Below are positions 23,259-35,623 of a DNA stretch of 64,000 nucleotides, piece after piece (position 1 is the stretch's first letter; each line of letters begins with the position of its first letter). The translations under genes were made by a program, and so were the position numbers. Location of the stretch: assembly GCA_002286715.1 (NCBI GenBank), contig NSJX01000045.1, positions 124,001 through 188,000 of the forward strand, written 5' to 3'. Origin of the DNA: Dentipellis sp. KUC8613 (taxonomy: Eukaryota; Basidiomycota; Agaricomycetes; Russulales; Hericiaceae). The notes beneath the pieces were generated by a model, which worked only from the letters and a program-made list of their open reading frames with translations, ran no database searches and was not told the DNA's origin.

Positions 23259-24334
23259 TCACTGATACTGAGGCTTCGGCGCGTAGAGTCCATAAGCTTC
23301 CGCACCCGACATGCTTTCCGACGTGCTATAATCAGCCCGAGTGCCAACTCGGAGCCCGCACATCGAGATCGCATTGAACGCGACCAGCGACAAGCCGACG
23401 ACCCACTCGAAGGTTATCTGCAGGATATAGAAGGCTGCTTTGCTGCCCGCTGTTTGGCTGTCGCTGGGCGGGTGGGAGATGATGGCGATGCGGTAGATGG
23501 GCACGACAAGCTGCGTTAGACACGTGTGCCGTCAGTCATAGAGCGCGGATGACAAGCGGTGGGAATGGCACGTACAAGCACTATAGCGGTCAGGCCGATC
23601 CACATTGTCGTCGAGCGGGGGAGGCGGGGGTTTGTTGAGATGTAGAGCGAATATAGCACAAGGATGATAAGGACGAGCATGGTCGCCACAGCAGAGACAA
23701 TCCTGTGGCAGATGACAACATCAGAGATGTCCTCCGAAGAAAGCGAATGTACCTACCGTTCGATTTTTACACTGTGACGGTCACTTGCGTTCGTCAGCGC
23801 TGAGCTGAAGTTAGTCCCAGCGACAATACCTAGGATGCTGGAATGTAGCGGGACATTAGTAAAGACATTAAACGCAGAAGCAAGAGAGGCGACGCACACA
23901 GCCGCTAAGAGCGCAAGATCCATGACACGGAACAACAGCTTCTTCTGGTCGGTCTCCGCACCGTCCCTATTGCTATGGGCCTCAACGAGCCTCACGATGG
24001 TCGAAGTCGGGATCACGAATCCAATACCAAGGAGTATCTGTTCGGCGATGATATACGAATCCTTGAACGAGCCTTTGCCACTTAATGCGTTGCTATAATT
24101 TACTGCCGCCAGGATACGGACAATAAACGTCGCCAGCCGAATGAGCTCAAAGACCACGATGCGAATGTACGTTCGGAAAAATGGAGTCCCGAGGTACTGC
24201 AGGAGTCGGAAGGCGGCGAGGATAGAGGTCCCAGTGTAGAGGGCGATGAAGATGACGGAGGGGGCGATGTCCTGCGACTTGGTCGGCATGCCGCCAGTCA
24301 GTAGACTGGTGGCATTTTCGAAAGAGCTCGACAT
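23259..24334 (-). CDS. Seven-pass membrane protein, array member C
   Basis: Paralogue of A, B and D, closest to D. Exon 1 from 24334 has SIVF-like SVIFIALYTGTSILAAFRLL, IVVFELIRLATFIVRILAA and AEQILLGIGFVIPTSTIVRL, then NRDGAETDQKKLLFRVMD. The loop exon reads ILGIVAGTNFSSALTNASD, followed by KIER at the splice site. The last exon starts near 23504 (MPIYRIAIISHPPSD), runs through ILQITFEWVVGLSLVAFNAI, and ends GLYAPKPQYQ. C and D share the PQYQ/HQYQ ending and the FFRTYIRI motif after segment 1, so they look like the most recent duplicates in the array. Function unknown. Confidence 0.78.
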
Positions 24335-24456
24335 GGCGAGGAAGAAGGCGGGGAAGAGGATGGATATGCAACCGGTGCGAGTTAGTGTGGGAAAAAGATT
24401 TGGAGTTCGAGGAGGGTCTGCGCTGCGTTGAACATGATGGCCACAGGCTGCAGCTT

Positions 24457-24596
24457 CTTTATACGACCATGAGCAGCAGGTGCAGGAAACAGCATTCTAC
24501 TACATTGCGGGACAGCGCCTGCGGTCGGATGAGGGACCTTACAGGCCACAGCGTGTCCACAAGGTTGGGCATCGACGTGGGTCGCCCAATGTGGCA
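24457..24596 (-). promoter_or_regulatory. Promoter of array gene C: TATA box and upstream element
   Basis: GTATAAAG on the minus strand (24464-24457) lies about 125 bases before the ATG. GTGGGTCGCCCAATGTGGCA at 24577-24596 (plus strand as written) is 243 bases before the ATG. Confidence 0.5.
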
Positions 24597-26060
24597 ATAA
24601 GCTGTGCTGTCAAAAGTGCTTATGGGCGTCAAATTCAAACTTCGAAAACCTGCAATCCTCACCGCTGCGCCGCAGCAGGAGGCCAATTATTCTGCGGATC
24701 TTTTGGGACACGAATCCAGATCTCCAAAGTCAGGCGCGAAAATTTGAAGTCAAGAGCGATCGCGTCTTCAGATTGCGCGATGACCTATAGATATGAACAT
24801 TCGCCATAAGTCCCCAATGACGGGAGGAAGTCCCACTTACATATTGAGACAGCATGCAAGCGCTCCCAGCAACGTTTCGCCGGCTTTCGCGATCAAAATC
24901 GTAGAGTTCTGGAATTCTGTCACTCGTGGGTAAGCAAGCGTATGGCTGTCCGCAGCAGTCAATGCTGCAAAGCTCCCGCGCACATAACCTAGGTGGTGTA
25001 CTGCTAGGCATAATAAAACATACACATCGGAAGGCGCTCAGGGCTTACCATCTCACTATCTGCACCTCGCGGCTGCAGTTCTTGCAAAATGTGTTGTTGT
25101 CGACAGGCTCCAGCTCGTCCGTGGAGCTTCGGTATACTAATTTTGATGGTGCATCGCCTTTGGCGGGGGTGGCGATTCACCTACGATGACTGGTGCCAAG
25201 CTTTGAGCGGCTGCTAAAAATAGAATGAGGCGATTCGAGAATAGAACATCCTCACTGGGAAGATGCTAACCGGTGAAACTGCCCGTGCGGTATTGGCGAG
25301 GTATACGATAGGTCGCGCTGATGTAAAAGAGGCGGTACACGCTCCGCCTGTCTTGCGCCCGCTACACAACCCCTTGTAATGAATCTGAAGTGTCACCCGG
25401 CGATGGAACAATCGCGCAATGCAGCGCTGAGATCCTCCGCGATACGCGCATGAGCACGGACTTTGAGAGCAAGCGCAATGCAACGTACCATTCAGTTCGC
25501 CAAACATCCGAAGAGAGCAGTGACAGCGCAAGTGAGCAGCACAGTGAACAAGGAGGCAGTTGACGCACGCGGATGAAACGCGTTGATCGGTGCTACGATC
25601 CGGCCCACGTTGTCGTCAGCTGAGTCATTGAAACGTACGAACAATAAAGCTCACCTTTTCTCGACTCCTCATCAACACCACTAGGATGCTGTATCAAGAC
25701 GACTGCAACAAACGTACTCTTCACGCTCACCAAAAAATGCGCTGAGGTCTTTACAGGAAGTAAAATCTGCCAAATACCACTCGCTGAGGTGCGTAGAATC
25801 AACATCCAAGTTCGCGAAGGGACGTCATGTGGATACATAGTGATATCGGCAGACAGAAGAAAGAGCTAGCCGTGGGCTCTGAGATTCAGCGTCGAAGTTA
25901 CATGGGTATAGTGTTGGACGGTCCGCATCCAGGATCGAGTGAAGCTTGTGATGTAGCTGTACGAGGGGCTCGCAGATGAGCGACGTACAAACCATAAAAA
26001 AGCTAACCAGCACTCACGATGCAGAAAAAATGATTGCGCAACGCGGGCAACGCCGAGACA
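24597..26060. other. Intergenic between array genes C and D
   Basis: Scattered hydrophobic open frames on the minus strand (24837-25838) do not join into a gene and show none of the array signatures. They could be a very old fifth copy, but I cannot support that. Confidence 0.4.
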
Positions 26061-27128
26061 TCACTGGTACTGATGCTTTGGAGTAAAGAGGCCATACGCC
26101 TCCTCGGCAGACACGCTTTGGTTGCTCCAATTGCGAGAACCCGCTGGTGTGGGCGCACACACCGCGATCGCATTGAACACCAGGAGCGACAGCCCAACGA
26201 TCCACTCGAAAGAGATTTGGAAGACGTAGAAGACAATTTTGGAGCTTATTGCTTGGCTATTGCTGGGCGGGTCGGCAATGATGACGATGCGGTAAACGGG
26301 CACGATGAGCTGCGCAGGACGCGTGAGATACAGGAGTTGGTGGTATGAGAGTCTGCGTACCAGCAGAGCCGCCGTAATGCCGAGCCACACGGTCGTCGAG
26401 CGGGGCAGGCGAGGGTGCTTTGCGAGATGGAACGAATATGCGACGAGCAGGATCAGGACAACCATGGTCGCAACGGCAGAGACAGTGCTGGGAAAGAGCA
26501 GGGCATGAGACATTGACGATACGACTAATGACTGTGCTCACCGCTCGACTTTGATTTTATGAAGATCGCTATCGTTGTTCAGAGCGGAGCTGAAACTGGC
26601 ACCGGCAACGATACCTAGGATGCTGATATGAAGTGAGGAGTCAGTATACGCGAGATGCATTTGAAAGGGAATAGGCGCGACGCACACAGCTCCTAGGAGT
26701 GCAAGATCCATGATACGAAACAGCATCTTCTTCTCGCCCGTCTCTCCATCCCGCCTGCTACTGTGCGTCTCGACGAGGCCCACGATAGTCGAAGTGGGAA
26801 CCACAAAACCAATACCCAAGAAAATCTGCTCCGCAATGATATACCCTTGATTGAACGAGCCTTTACCCTTGAGCGCGTTGCTGTAGTTTATGGCCGCGAC
26901 AATGCGGATGATGAACGTCACGAGCCGAATGGCCTCGAACGCCATGATGCGTATGTACGTCCTGAAGAATGGGGTTCCCCTGTACTGGATGAGGCGGATG
27001 GCGGCGAGGAGGGAGGTAGCGGCGTAGAGCGCGATGAAGACAATTGAGGGTACGTCGTCCTGGGAGGTTGTGGGCATGCCACCAGTCAAGAGACCGCTGT
27101 TGGCAGAATCCAACAAAGCGCTGGACAT
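26061..27128 (-). CDS. Seven-pass membrane protein, array member D
   Basis: Fourth paralogue. Exon 1 from 27128 encodes a Ser/Asn-rich start, SIVFIALYAATSLLAAIRLI, FRTYIRIMAFEAIRLVTFII, AEQIFLGIGFVVPTSTIVGL and a basic loop (GETGEKKMLF). The loop exon reads ILGIVAGASFSSALNNDSD. Later exons give VSAVATMVVLILLVAYSFHL, TTVWLGITAALL, IVPVYRIVIIADPPSN and QISFEWIVGLSLLVFNAI, ending YGLFTPKHQYQ. Same intron positions as C. All seven segments are present; no break seen. Function unknown. Confidence 0.78.
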
Positions 27129-27254
27129 TGTGAAGCTTGGGGGGAAGAAGGTATCTGGATGTTGACGGCACCAGAAAGAGTAGGAGAAATCCGGAGGACG
27201 ATGGAGGGAAGGGGCGCGTCGAAGGGGTGCACCTCACCATGTAGACTGCATATT

Positions 27255-27418
27255 CTTTATACAAGCCCACGCCCCGCACCCCGCATAGCACAGCACTTTA
27301 CAGTGTAAGAGACAGTATCTTTGGATGTTGCAGATCACAGTCGGACACACTATAACAGTGACATCAGCAGGGTCCACAGTGTTTGGTAGGTGTTATGCAT
27401 GGGTCGCCCGATATGGGA
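27255..27418 (-). promoter_or_regulatory. Promoter of array gene D: TATA box and upstream element
   Basis: GTATAAAG on the minus strand (27262-27255) lies about 127 bases before the ATG. ATGGGTCGCCCGATATGGGA at 27399-27418 (plus strand as written) is 271 bases before the ATG. Confidence 0.5.
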
Positions 27419-28917
27419 ACCAGCTCTAGTGTCAAAGACAGGAAGTCCACATCGACTCATTGAAGTGAGTATCAAGAGTGGACCGCTCCGAGGACTCGTG
27501 GGTCTATGGAAGCTCGTAAAGGTCCCTACGAACCTGTGCGGAAAGAGATCAGGCCGATACGACCAGGAACGAGGAGCACGCATATCATAGCTTACTTGCT
27601 CGCATCGCAGGGTGACGCTCCAGTTTATGCGCCGAACGATGGCTTGTTCCTCCACTAGCTTTCCTGAAGAGGGCCTCCAACAATTCGTCTGACTTAGCCG
27701 GGTCTTCGGCAATGAAAGAGGAATCGCGGTGAAGTCAAAAATTCGCAAGAACGTCCCTAGTCGGTCTGGCATTGGGCTCGTGGAGCCACACCGCTTCGAG
27801 AACACGCTCTAGGTCGCAAAAATATGTTGTCGCTGGGTATCAACATAAAAAGTCTGATCGAATGGTGCAGACTCCCTCCTGCTAAATCCTAGCGATGACG
27901 CGTCAGTATATAGCAGCAGCGGAAGCTGTAGACGTACTGGTCACAACATTTGTCGATCTGTGAAGAGAGAGGGATGAGCAGTTCAATTCAGATTCGTACC
28001 AGCGCTAGCAGACTCCGCAGAACTACTAGCGAGACTGTCGCGCGACGTAGTTTCGTGGAAGTTGAAGACGGTGAAAAACGTCAACAACCACCGCGCTGTC
28101 CAGCTATGATACTCTGCCGGAAGCAAGTTCTTACAGTATCGCAGCGTTGACGGTTATAAAGCATCCGATTAACAGAATGCCAGAAGGACGGACGAGCAAG
28201 TACATGGAGAGAAGGGTAAGAAGTCGGCGAACTCGAAGCGCTCAACACGACCGTACGGACCCCGACGGAGCAATACCGGCCCGATAGATGCACGTAAGGT
28301 TAGGGTTAGCGCTCCGGACCGGCAAGAAAAAGGCCCGCCCAGCCCGAGGGCCGAAGCGGGACAGGAAAATATTGGGACGGTGCATGAGCCGAAGCCCATA
28401 CAAACCACGGGTTCCCCCTGAGGACAAGGTCGCCGTGCTATGGGAGGCCCCCGTGGCCCAGAAGACCAGGTATGTGAAGGGCCCTATGCCATCAAGGTAA
28501 GTATGAGGAAAGATGGATGGCGGGGCGCGACTTATGTAGGGTGGCGGGGTGCGCACGGACCAGGCAATGCGGGCGGGGTTCGGCGGGGGTCGGTGTGAGG
28601 CTTGGTGGGCTGGGATCGATGCTGGGAGGGTGATGTGTACTTGTAGAGTTCAGGGGCGATTCGAGGGGTCTTATTGCGATGTCCTTTACATCTAGGAGAG
28701 AAGATACAAAATATTGCTATGCATGTATTGGCAGCTATGCGAAAGTACCGGAACGGAACGACCAGTCACGAAATACATCCTAGTGTCCGAAAGCATGTCA
28801 ACGTCCGTTACAAGTCCTTCAAGAATAATCCACAAAATAAACGATATCTCGAACTGTCCTACCGCTGCGCAGAATACCACAGCTCTTTCGCCTTTTGTCC
28901 CCTAAGTATTTAATTAC
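27419..28917. other. Intergenic, no gene recognised
   Basis: A GC-rich patch (about 28160-28600) carries open frames without motifs. It includes one stray GGTTAGGGTTAG. Confidence 0.5.
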
Positions 28918-29511
28918 TTATACAACCGACCAGATAACGTTGTTGACGATGCCCTGCGAGATGGGGGCGAACTTCTCGAACCCCACGGGCGAGAGGCCGA
29001 TGTTGAAGTCGGGGCAGGTGGGGCAGACGTCGACGATGCTCGCGGTGAGGGCCGTGCCATTTGCTAATGAAACACTTCAGCGAACAGATAGCAAACGTCC
29101 AGGATAGGTACAAACAGGTGATGTTGAGGCTATGCGCGCACAGAGGATTGCTAGCAGGCAACGTTCGGATCAGTCATATACGTATCAACTAGGGCAGGGC
29201 TTACTCGTTTGGGTTCTCTGTAGCACCTCTATTGGAGTGTGAATCTCAGACGTATGCTCGACGAGCGATCGGGACTCACGGGAAGTTCTGGAAGAACGTC
29301 TCGGAGACGGATGCCACAATCTGGGAGGTCGTGTTTGTAAAACCGCAAGCACCGAGGCCGGGGTTGAAAGTGAACACTAGACAGGAGCTGTCATGGCACC
29401 GTAAAAGCAAGGAAGGACGGATTGGCAGGGCGTACGAGTGCCAGTATGGTTTTGGGCGGCAGCCAGACCGAAGAGCGCCGAGAGTGACAAGATACGGAGA
29501 GTAGAGAACAT
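28918..29511 (-). CDS. Small secreted double-psi beta-barrel (RlpA/expansin-like) protein
   Basis: Several small exons join from ATG 29509-29511 to stop 28918-28920. Exon 1 (29511-29436) encodes a signal peptide, MFSTLRILSLSALFGLAAAQ. Exon 2 (from 29376) gives GLGACGFTNTTSQIVASVSE, the usual start of a fungal DPBB domain. A short exon follows (GATENPN), then NPLCAHSLNIT, then the last exon with ALTASIVDVCPTCPDFNIGL, FEKFAPISQGIVNNVIWSVV and stop. The CGFTN motif, the DVCPTC motif and the C-terminal V-x-W are family hallmarks (rare lipoprotein A-like, as in cerato-platanin neighbours, loosenins and barwin-like proteins). Such proteins are secreted and act on or near cell walls; most lack measured enzyme activity. 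The penultimate intron uses a GTTTGT donor, so that join is less certain. Confidence 0.75.
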
Positions 29512-30450
29512 GGCGATAAAATGGAGCAAGAGCTACGATGTGCAGCGAGAGAAGTCGGCAAGGGGCGACCGACCTGGTTCAGCCCGAGGCGTAAGACTGC
29601 CATTATTTATACGTAGTCCGAATAGATATTTGGAGCACGGCATACTCGTCGAACCATCTTCAGGCTGCAATGTAGAGTGAACGTGACTGGCAGGAACCTA
29701 CAGAACCACGCAAGCATGCATGAGGGAGAGGAGCAAGAAGACGTGGGCGCACATCTTCATCACGGGTACATTGATTTGAGTGCTTCGCTGCAGACCATAG
29801 ACAGAATATCTCCGTGGCCACATGACCCACGGTGTCGCGGCTGGTCGCACGAAGAACACTCGCATGAAGCAAGAAGCTTAATTCCCAGTATTTCTAGGAT
29901 GGAAGGCGCTGGAGTGCACAAGGAGAGCGAACGAACCGACCGGATATGACTTCTCTTTGTGGTTTGGTGGGGCCACGAGGGACTGCGTCGCCATATGACC
30001 CCGGTCGTCCGAGGATCCATCTCTGGAAGAACGACGGGCCAGGTTACATGTTTGACGTATCTGGCACTGTTCGTCGACGGCGCTGCCTCGTCGACGTGTA
30101 CAAAACGGGTCGGCGTTCAAGTAGGTGACCACGTAGTCTCGGGCAGGCAAGAGACTTCACATGCTAGCGTTGGAACAAGGACGGGCTACGTAGGTGCCAT
30201 AGCAAGCCTTCATCATACTGCAGATCGCACAGCATAGTCCACGAGTAGAACAAGGACGTTACCACGGAGTCCCAGAACTACGTAGTCCTATCCAAATCAG
30301 GCGTGCAACTTCGATGCTGCCTAGTGTCAGATATGGTTCAACGCGGGAACTGTCTGTGAGATCGTTACTTACTACGTAGCAACCTCTGCTTCGGGAAAGC
30401 TCGCCAGCCTTTATATACAGCGAGATGGCGAGAGCAAGAGCAGAGCGACA
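29512..30450. other. Intergenic, no gene recognised
   Basis: 5' flanks of the secreted protein and of the F-box gene. No supportable feature. Confidence 0.5.
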
Positions 30451-33000
30451 ATGGACGTCCCCTACGAGGAACAATGGTTGCCGCGACTTGTGCCGGCGAC
30501 CGCCTTCCGGAGCCAATCCCGGCCCGCCGCTGCCACAGTCAAGACCTCTCAAGCATATTTACGCCGTCGAGCTCGCTTGTTGTCTCAACCCGCTCACGGC
30601 CCTCCAGCTCCCGTCGCAACGAGCTCGCCGAGCCCCTCTCGTGCACCGACTAGCTACAAGTACGCCGACGGCTACAGGCGGCCCGCAATGGTCGGTCAAA
30701 CGAGGTCAATGGCTCTGCGGAATCCCCGCGACCGGGTCACGCTGGAGCGTCTCCCCTACGACTTGATGCTCAGCATAATTCAGCACCTCGAGCTGCGGGA
30801 TGTTCGTGCGCTGCAGCTGGTGCGTTGTGGTGGCCTTGATAGCTGATGACGAACGCTGATTTCGCACCGGCTCCTCTGCAGACTCGCAAATCAATACACC
30901 ATATTGTGATGACCCGACCCGTCTACCGCCACCTCGCCCAGGACCTCTTGAGACGCTGCCGTGCGATGCCGCTCACGGGATTTCAGCGACTCCTCGAGCT
31001 TCCGACCGAGCAGCTCATCCGGACGGTGAACAAGGCGGCCCTACTTGAGCACAGCTGGCTCACGCGCACGCCCCGCCCCGCCACCTCTGCGTACTTCTCG
31101 CGCTCTCCTCTCTCCTCCCAGGCGCAGGACGAGAAATCAGGAAAGGGGAAAGGCAAGGAAACCGCTTGTCAGAATAAGGGCTGGTATAAGATCGTCAGCA
31201 CCCCGCCGGACGAGAAGCTCGACTGGCTTTCGCCGATCACGGCCAGCTACACCCTGTGCTCGACCAAGAGTGGCAAGGTCATCTGCTGGGACGTGTTTCG
31301 CGACCGCTCGCTCGCAGAGTGGCATGCTGGCAATGGCTGGGAACTCTGGAAATGCAGAGTCGAGTTTGACGCGCGATCGGTATACTTCACTATGGCCCGG
31401 CATCTCAGTGGAAGGTGCGTCTTTTCTTTGTGCCTCGTCCGCCTGCTCTTCCCTGCTGAATCCGCGCCTAGCCATGACAGCAATCGTATGGCATTCAAGA
31501 TCATGAAGATTTCTTTTGACTTGCCCTCCGGTAGCCCGCCTGGGCAGCCGGCAGAACTTGTGCCGACATTCTCTCACATCAGGACTTTCAACACTATGGG
31601 TATGGTCATGAACATATTTCTATTAGACCCCGCTTCGCGTCTGTTATCCGGCTTCGTTCTCTTGATGAGCTCCGATACTGTTGGTTTATACGTCCTGTTG
31701 GATTGGGACAAGGAGGAATATGTATTTGTTGACACGAAAATAAAATGCGTAAGTCACGTTCCCCAGACCTGTTCACGTACGTTTTATCTGATTTGTGTTC
31801 TATCTCAAGTCACACGAACACAATTGGTCCTGTATCCTTCACGACCAAACGATCATCATCCACTCCGAAGGCCCCATGGCTGCCGTGCAATACTACTACC
31901 CCCTCTCCCTCCTGCGACACTTCAGCACCCCAAGCGACCCCTCCCCCCAATTCAACCCCGTCATCGGCGCAACCCTCCCCCCCGCCCGCGTGGCCTCCCG
32001 CAAATTCTCATTCCCGATCCTCCCACCGCTCTCTTACCGCCCCGCTTTCCTCTCTTCCCGTCCCTACTCTTTCCAGCAAGTCCCGGGCGTGGTCTTCGTG
32101 CCCGTGGGCAGCCAGTCCGGCAGCGACCAGCAACTCACGCACCCGCACGTCCTGCACCTCCCGTCGGCCCTGCACGCGCCGTACGGCTCGGAAACGAACG
32201 TCCCGAACCCGTTCACGCTCCCGATGTGGTACCCCGAGTGCGCGCACTTCGTGCGCCAGTGGTGGCCGACGCTGCCCGGCGTCCCGCGGCTCAGCAGCAC
32301 CGTCGTGCTCTCCGCGCAGCACGACCCCGTCTCGCACCGCACCAAGTACATCCTCTCGCAGCACTACTTCCGCGTCCCGCTCGATGGCGGCAGCCCGCCG
32401 CCGCCGCCGGCCCCGCCGTCCCGCGCGTCCAGGTACGGCGAGGTGCCGTATGCGACGCGCGGCGTGCAGCGGATCGACGGCGACGCGCTCATGCGGATGT
32501 GGTACGTGAGCACGCCGTTCGAGGTCGTGTCCGTCATGGAGGACCTCGACGTCGCGGACCCGGACGATCCGCTCGGCGGCCGCCTGCCGCACGCGCGGCC
32601 GCTGCTCGCGGTCGACTTCGGGCACGCGGTGTGGATCGAGGCGATCCCGGACGAGCAGGACGACGCGGCGGACGCGGCGGAGGGAGAGGAGGGGTTCGTG
32701 GAGGGGGAGGACGACCGCGAGCGGCGGCTCCGGTTCGTGTCGTTCCCGAGTGTGTACCTCGGGGGCGACGACGAACAGGTGCGCTACTCGAGCATCGGGG
32801 CCCGTGGTGTCATGGCGCCCGTCAGGAGGGGCCTCGGCGTCGAGGACCAGTGGTTCCCGATGGAGGGCGACGTCAAGACGCTCGAGATCCCAGACGAGCT
32901 CGATCTGAAGGACGTCGAGACGATCAATATCGACCAGAGCCAGGGCGCGATCATCCTCTCGCTGAAGGGCGGCAAGATTTTTATCTTATGTTATGAGTGA
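30451..33000 (+). CDS. F-box domain protein
   Basis: Exons 30451-30819, 30882-31414, 31472-31748 and 31810-33000 give 789 aa. After a Pro/Ser-rich N-terminal 90 residues, an F-box-like stretch reads LERLPYDLMLSIIQHLELRD, continuing across intron 1 as VRALQLTRKSIHHIVMTRPV. F-box proteins recruit substrates to SCF ubiquitin ligases through Skp1. The remainder looks like a beta-rich substrate-binding region (repeated Leu/Trp/Gly-rich stretches such as KSGKVICWDVFRDRSLAEW), common to fungal F-box proteins without a named C-terminal domain. There is a Pro run (PPPPPAPP) and an acidic Glu/Asp-rich loop near residue 690. Exon 4 is very GC-rich, with mirror open frames on the other strand that I ignore. 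The stop is followed by a GTGG microsatellite. Confidence 0.8.
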
Positions 33001-33022
33001 GTGGGTGGGTGGGTGGGTGGGC
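33000..33022 (+). repeat. (GTGG)n microsatellite
   Basis: About five GTGG units directly after the F-box stop codon. Confidence 0.8.
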
Positions 33023-34080
33023 ACGACTCGCGCACATGGTTTGTGCCGGCGGTCGATTCGGATCTGTTTTGGAATCTGTGGGGTGGGGTGTGGGGTATAG
33101 ACGGACGGCCGCTGCTTCTCGCATTGTCATATCGACCCATGTAGCCAAGATCCTCGCGCCAGTATATATATTTAATCCATTGCATCTATTCATCCGGACT
33201 CTCCCTCTAGCTAGGTTGTAGGTTGGAGTGGTCGTACAATGTATCGTGCCATTAGGGTTGTTTTACGGTGTTTAGGTGTGTGAGTTTGACTTTGTGTGCG
33301 ATGACGATCGATTACACCAGTAGCGGTTACAGTCATCTGAGTCTATCTGACGCCCGCGTTCGAGTCGACTGCTGCGGGACCCAGTCACGCGCGCGCAAAA
33401 CGCAAAACACACACATCGACTCATCCCGCTCGTCTCCTCGTTTCATTTATTCCCGTCTCCAGGACCATAGCATTGCAGCACGCGAGATTGGCGAGATGGT
33501 GACTCGCCGAGGCCGCGAGTCGAGATCGGGGGCGATCGGCGCCATCGGGCGCACTTTGCTTCCGCGAAAAATACAATGAGCCGCGACTTGCCATATTCGC
33601 GTTCCTAGATGGTTTCCGTATTGGGAAAGTAAGTTCGACCCGCGGTGCAGTTGCAATCGACTGCCAGTGTGCCACCGGGCGCTGTGCGCTGAACCAGCTC
33701 GTGCCCGTTTCTCTCGAGTGCAAGGCTGTTCTGAGACATTCTGAGACCTTCTCACAGGGCTGCGCACCGTGTGCCATTGTCTAGTATCGGTACTGCATCA
33801 TTTATATTCAATTCTACCGGTAAAACAGCGTGAAAGAGATCGACCCTTCTACGTCGCGAATGGCATGTCCGTCGTATGCGTGCATTCCATGTGAGGTCCG
33901 GTTCCGGTATATGTGGGGGGAGGGATAGATGCGCTGAGTATATCAAAGGACAGCAAGCAAGGCAAAGCAAAATTGGACAGGAAGAGCTGGCAGCGCACGG
34001 CATGCCTCAAGAACGGGATAGGTGTACACGATGAGAGAGAAGAAATGGAACGGAGGGCTTATGAGAGTGGCGCAAGCTCA
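33023..34080. other. Intergenic, no gene recognised
   Basis: Nothing supportable was seen beyond short open frames. Confidence 0.5.
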
Positions 34081-34946
34081 CTAGGCGGCGGAGCGTTCGG
34101 CGGAGGGCGGGTATCTGACTGGATGTGACCGTGAGCACAGCAATCGCAGCACGAATGAGAGGCACTCACCAGTGGGGGAGACCCTAGTCGGTGCGTTGAC
34201 CCTAGACGCCCTCGCTTGGGCGGGGATCGCCACCGACACCCTCACCATGGGAGAGTCGGCGGCCGCGCGGCCGCGTGTGGGGAGATGGTCGCCAGCACTG
34301 AGGTTGCGTGGCGCGGCTGCGACGGGATAACGAGCTCGAGCTGTGTGTGTCTCAGAAAAGCTATGGCGCTTATCTAAGGGGCATATCTCACCTGTGCTGT
34401 TGAAGACGGGCAGCAGGGGCAGGCTCGAGGCGGACGATTGCCCGGCCATCCCGCTCTCGACGATAACGCTGTCAATGGCACTCTGAGATCGACTGGATCA
34501 GCCACGGATGATGAGGCGACGTGAAGGATACTGACATGGATCTCGCTACGCAGGATCTCGAGGTCGAAGCATAAGGAGACGATCCTATGTGTGAGTCCGT
34601 GGCGCAAACCCGCGTTCACTTGATGTAACCAGCCCAAAGCATGGTTACTTTCGATACGCAGGGCAGACAGCTCCGTTGTCCTTCTGTAGCACGATACCAA
34701 TGGGCGATAGTCAGTGCCAGTATCAAAGCATAGATAGTAACGAACTCACCCCTCTACGGCTAAGGTGAATAGAGTTGTGTCGATGTGTAACGATTGAGCC
34801 GCATGAAGTTGTTCTATGACGGATTGTAAAACAATCTCGACATCTCTGACCCTGTTTCGAGGCAAGGCCCACACGATCGCCCCATATAACACGATAAGCA
34901 GGGTGACGACGGTCCCGACGGTCCCGAAGACGTCCATAGCAGACAT
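34081..34946 (-). CDS. Single-pass membrane/helical protein, family copy 1
   Basis: Paralogue of the genes at 40244, 43548 and 51628. Exon 1 (34946-34750, 197 bases, the same length as in the 51628 gene) encodes DVFGTVGTVVTLLIVLYGAI as a membrane segment and then a helix (RDVEIVLQSVIEQLHAAQSL). Exon 2 gives TTELSALRIESNHALGWLHQ, a Gly-His-rich turn and SLCFDLEILRSEIH, matching the helical exon 2 of the other copies. Exon 3 is short and charged (RYRRERDGRAIV). The 3' end is uncertain: open sequence continues to 34081, but splicing is likely. Unlike the 40 and 43 kb copies, it has no kinase-like gene beside it. Probably membrane-anchored with the helices in the cytosol. Function unknown. Confidence 0.5.
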
Positions 34947-35623
34947 GATCAAGAAAGATTTCGAAGAGAAGAAATGGATCGGTGTAGGAGGTCGAGGAGG
35001 ATGAGAGTGGGAAAGCGAAAGGAAAGGAGGAAGAGATGAGAGACGTAGAAGACGGGGCAGTGCCTAAAGAGGCCCCATGCCCTCTATCGGCAAATGCCAT
35101 CCTCGTACCAAACCAGGTATCGCAGCCCATGACACTTTCCACGCCGCTCAATGATCAGACAAACAGGACTCAGGAGACAGCAATGCGACTGTGGACTAAG
35201 TCTGGTATTGCTCGCAACGATCCAGACCACAGCCCACCGACAAACCAAGTCTACTATCGACGCTATATCGCAAGAAAATATGGATAAATACGGGTACTCA
35301 CCAAGTCAATATTGGTTATGCGGGTGATTGGAGATCGTCATTGATTAGCTTTAATAACCTATGATGAGATTGCAGTCTCCGAGTTGCGATCGGCGCGATC
35401 GTCATGGTACAATAATGTACAGCCGATCAGTTGGTGCGGAAATTGAAAAATTGAATTAGTATGCGGGTGAGCCCACGTGAAGTCTCGGAATTTGCTGTCT
35501 CTTGCTGAATCCTTATTGTCGAGGGACTTGAGTACAGATTGTGGGGGAATAGGCCAATTACTCACCTGTCGCACCAAAACACCTCGCGCCTGCTTCTCCC
35601 GCACTTCCTAAGCACCTGAGATC

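Noticed and set aside
24730..25838. Possible fifth copy of the membrane array
   Set aside because: Hydrophobic fragments only; none of the PIYRI, PTSTL or EWxVG signatures are present.
28298..28309. TTAGGG-like telomere repeat
   Set aside because: Only GGTTAGGGTTAG, under two full units; no array and no sign of a chromosome end.
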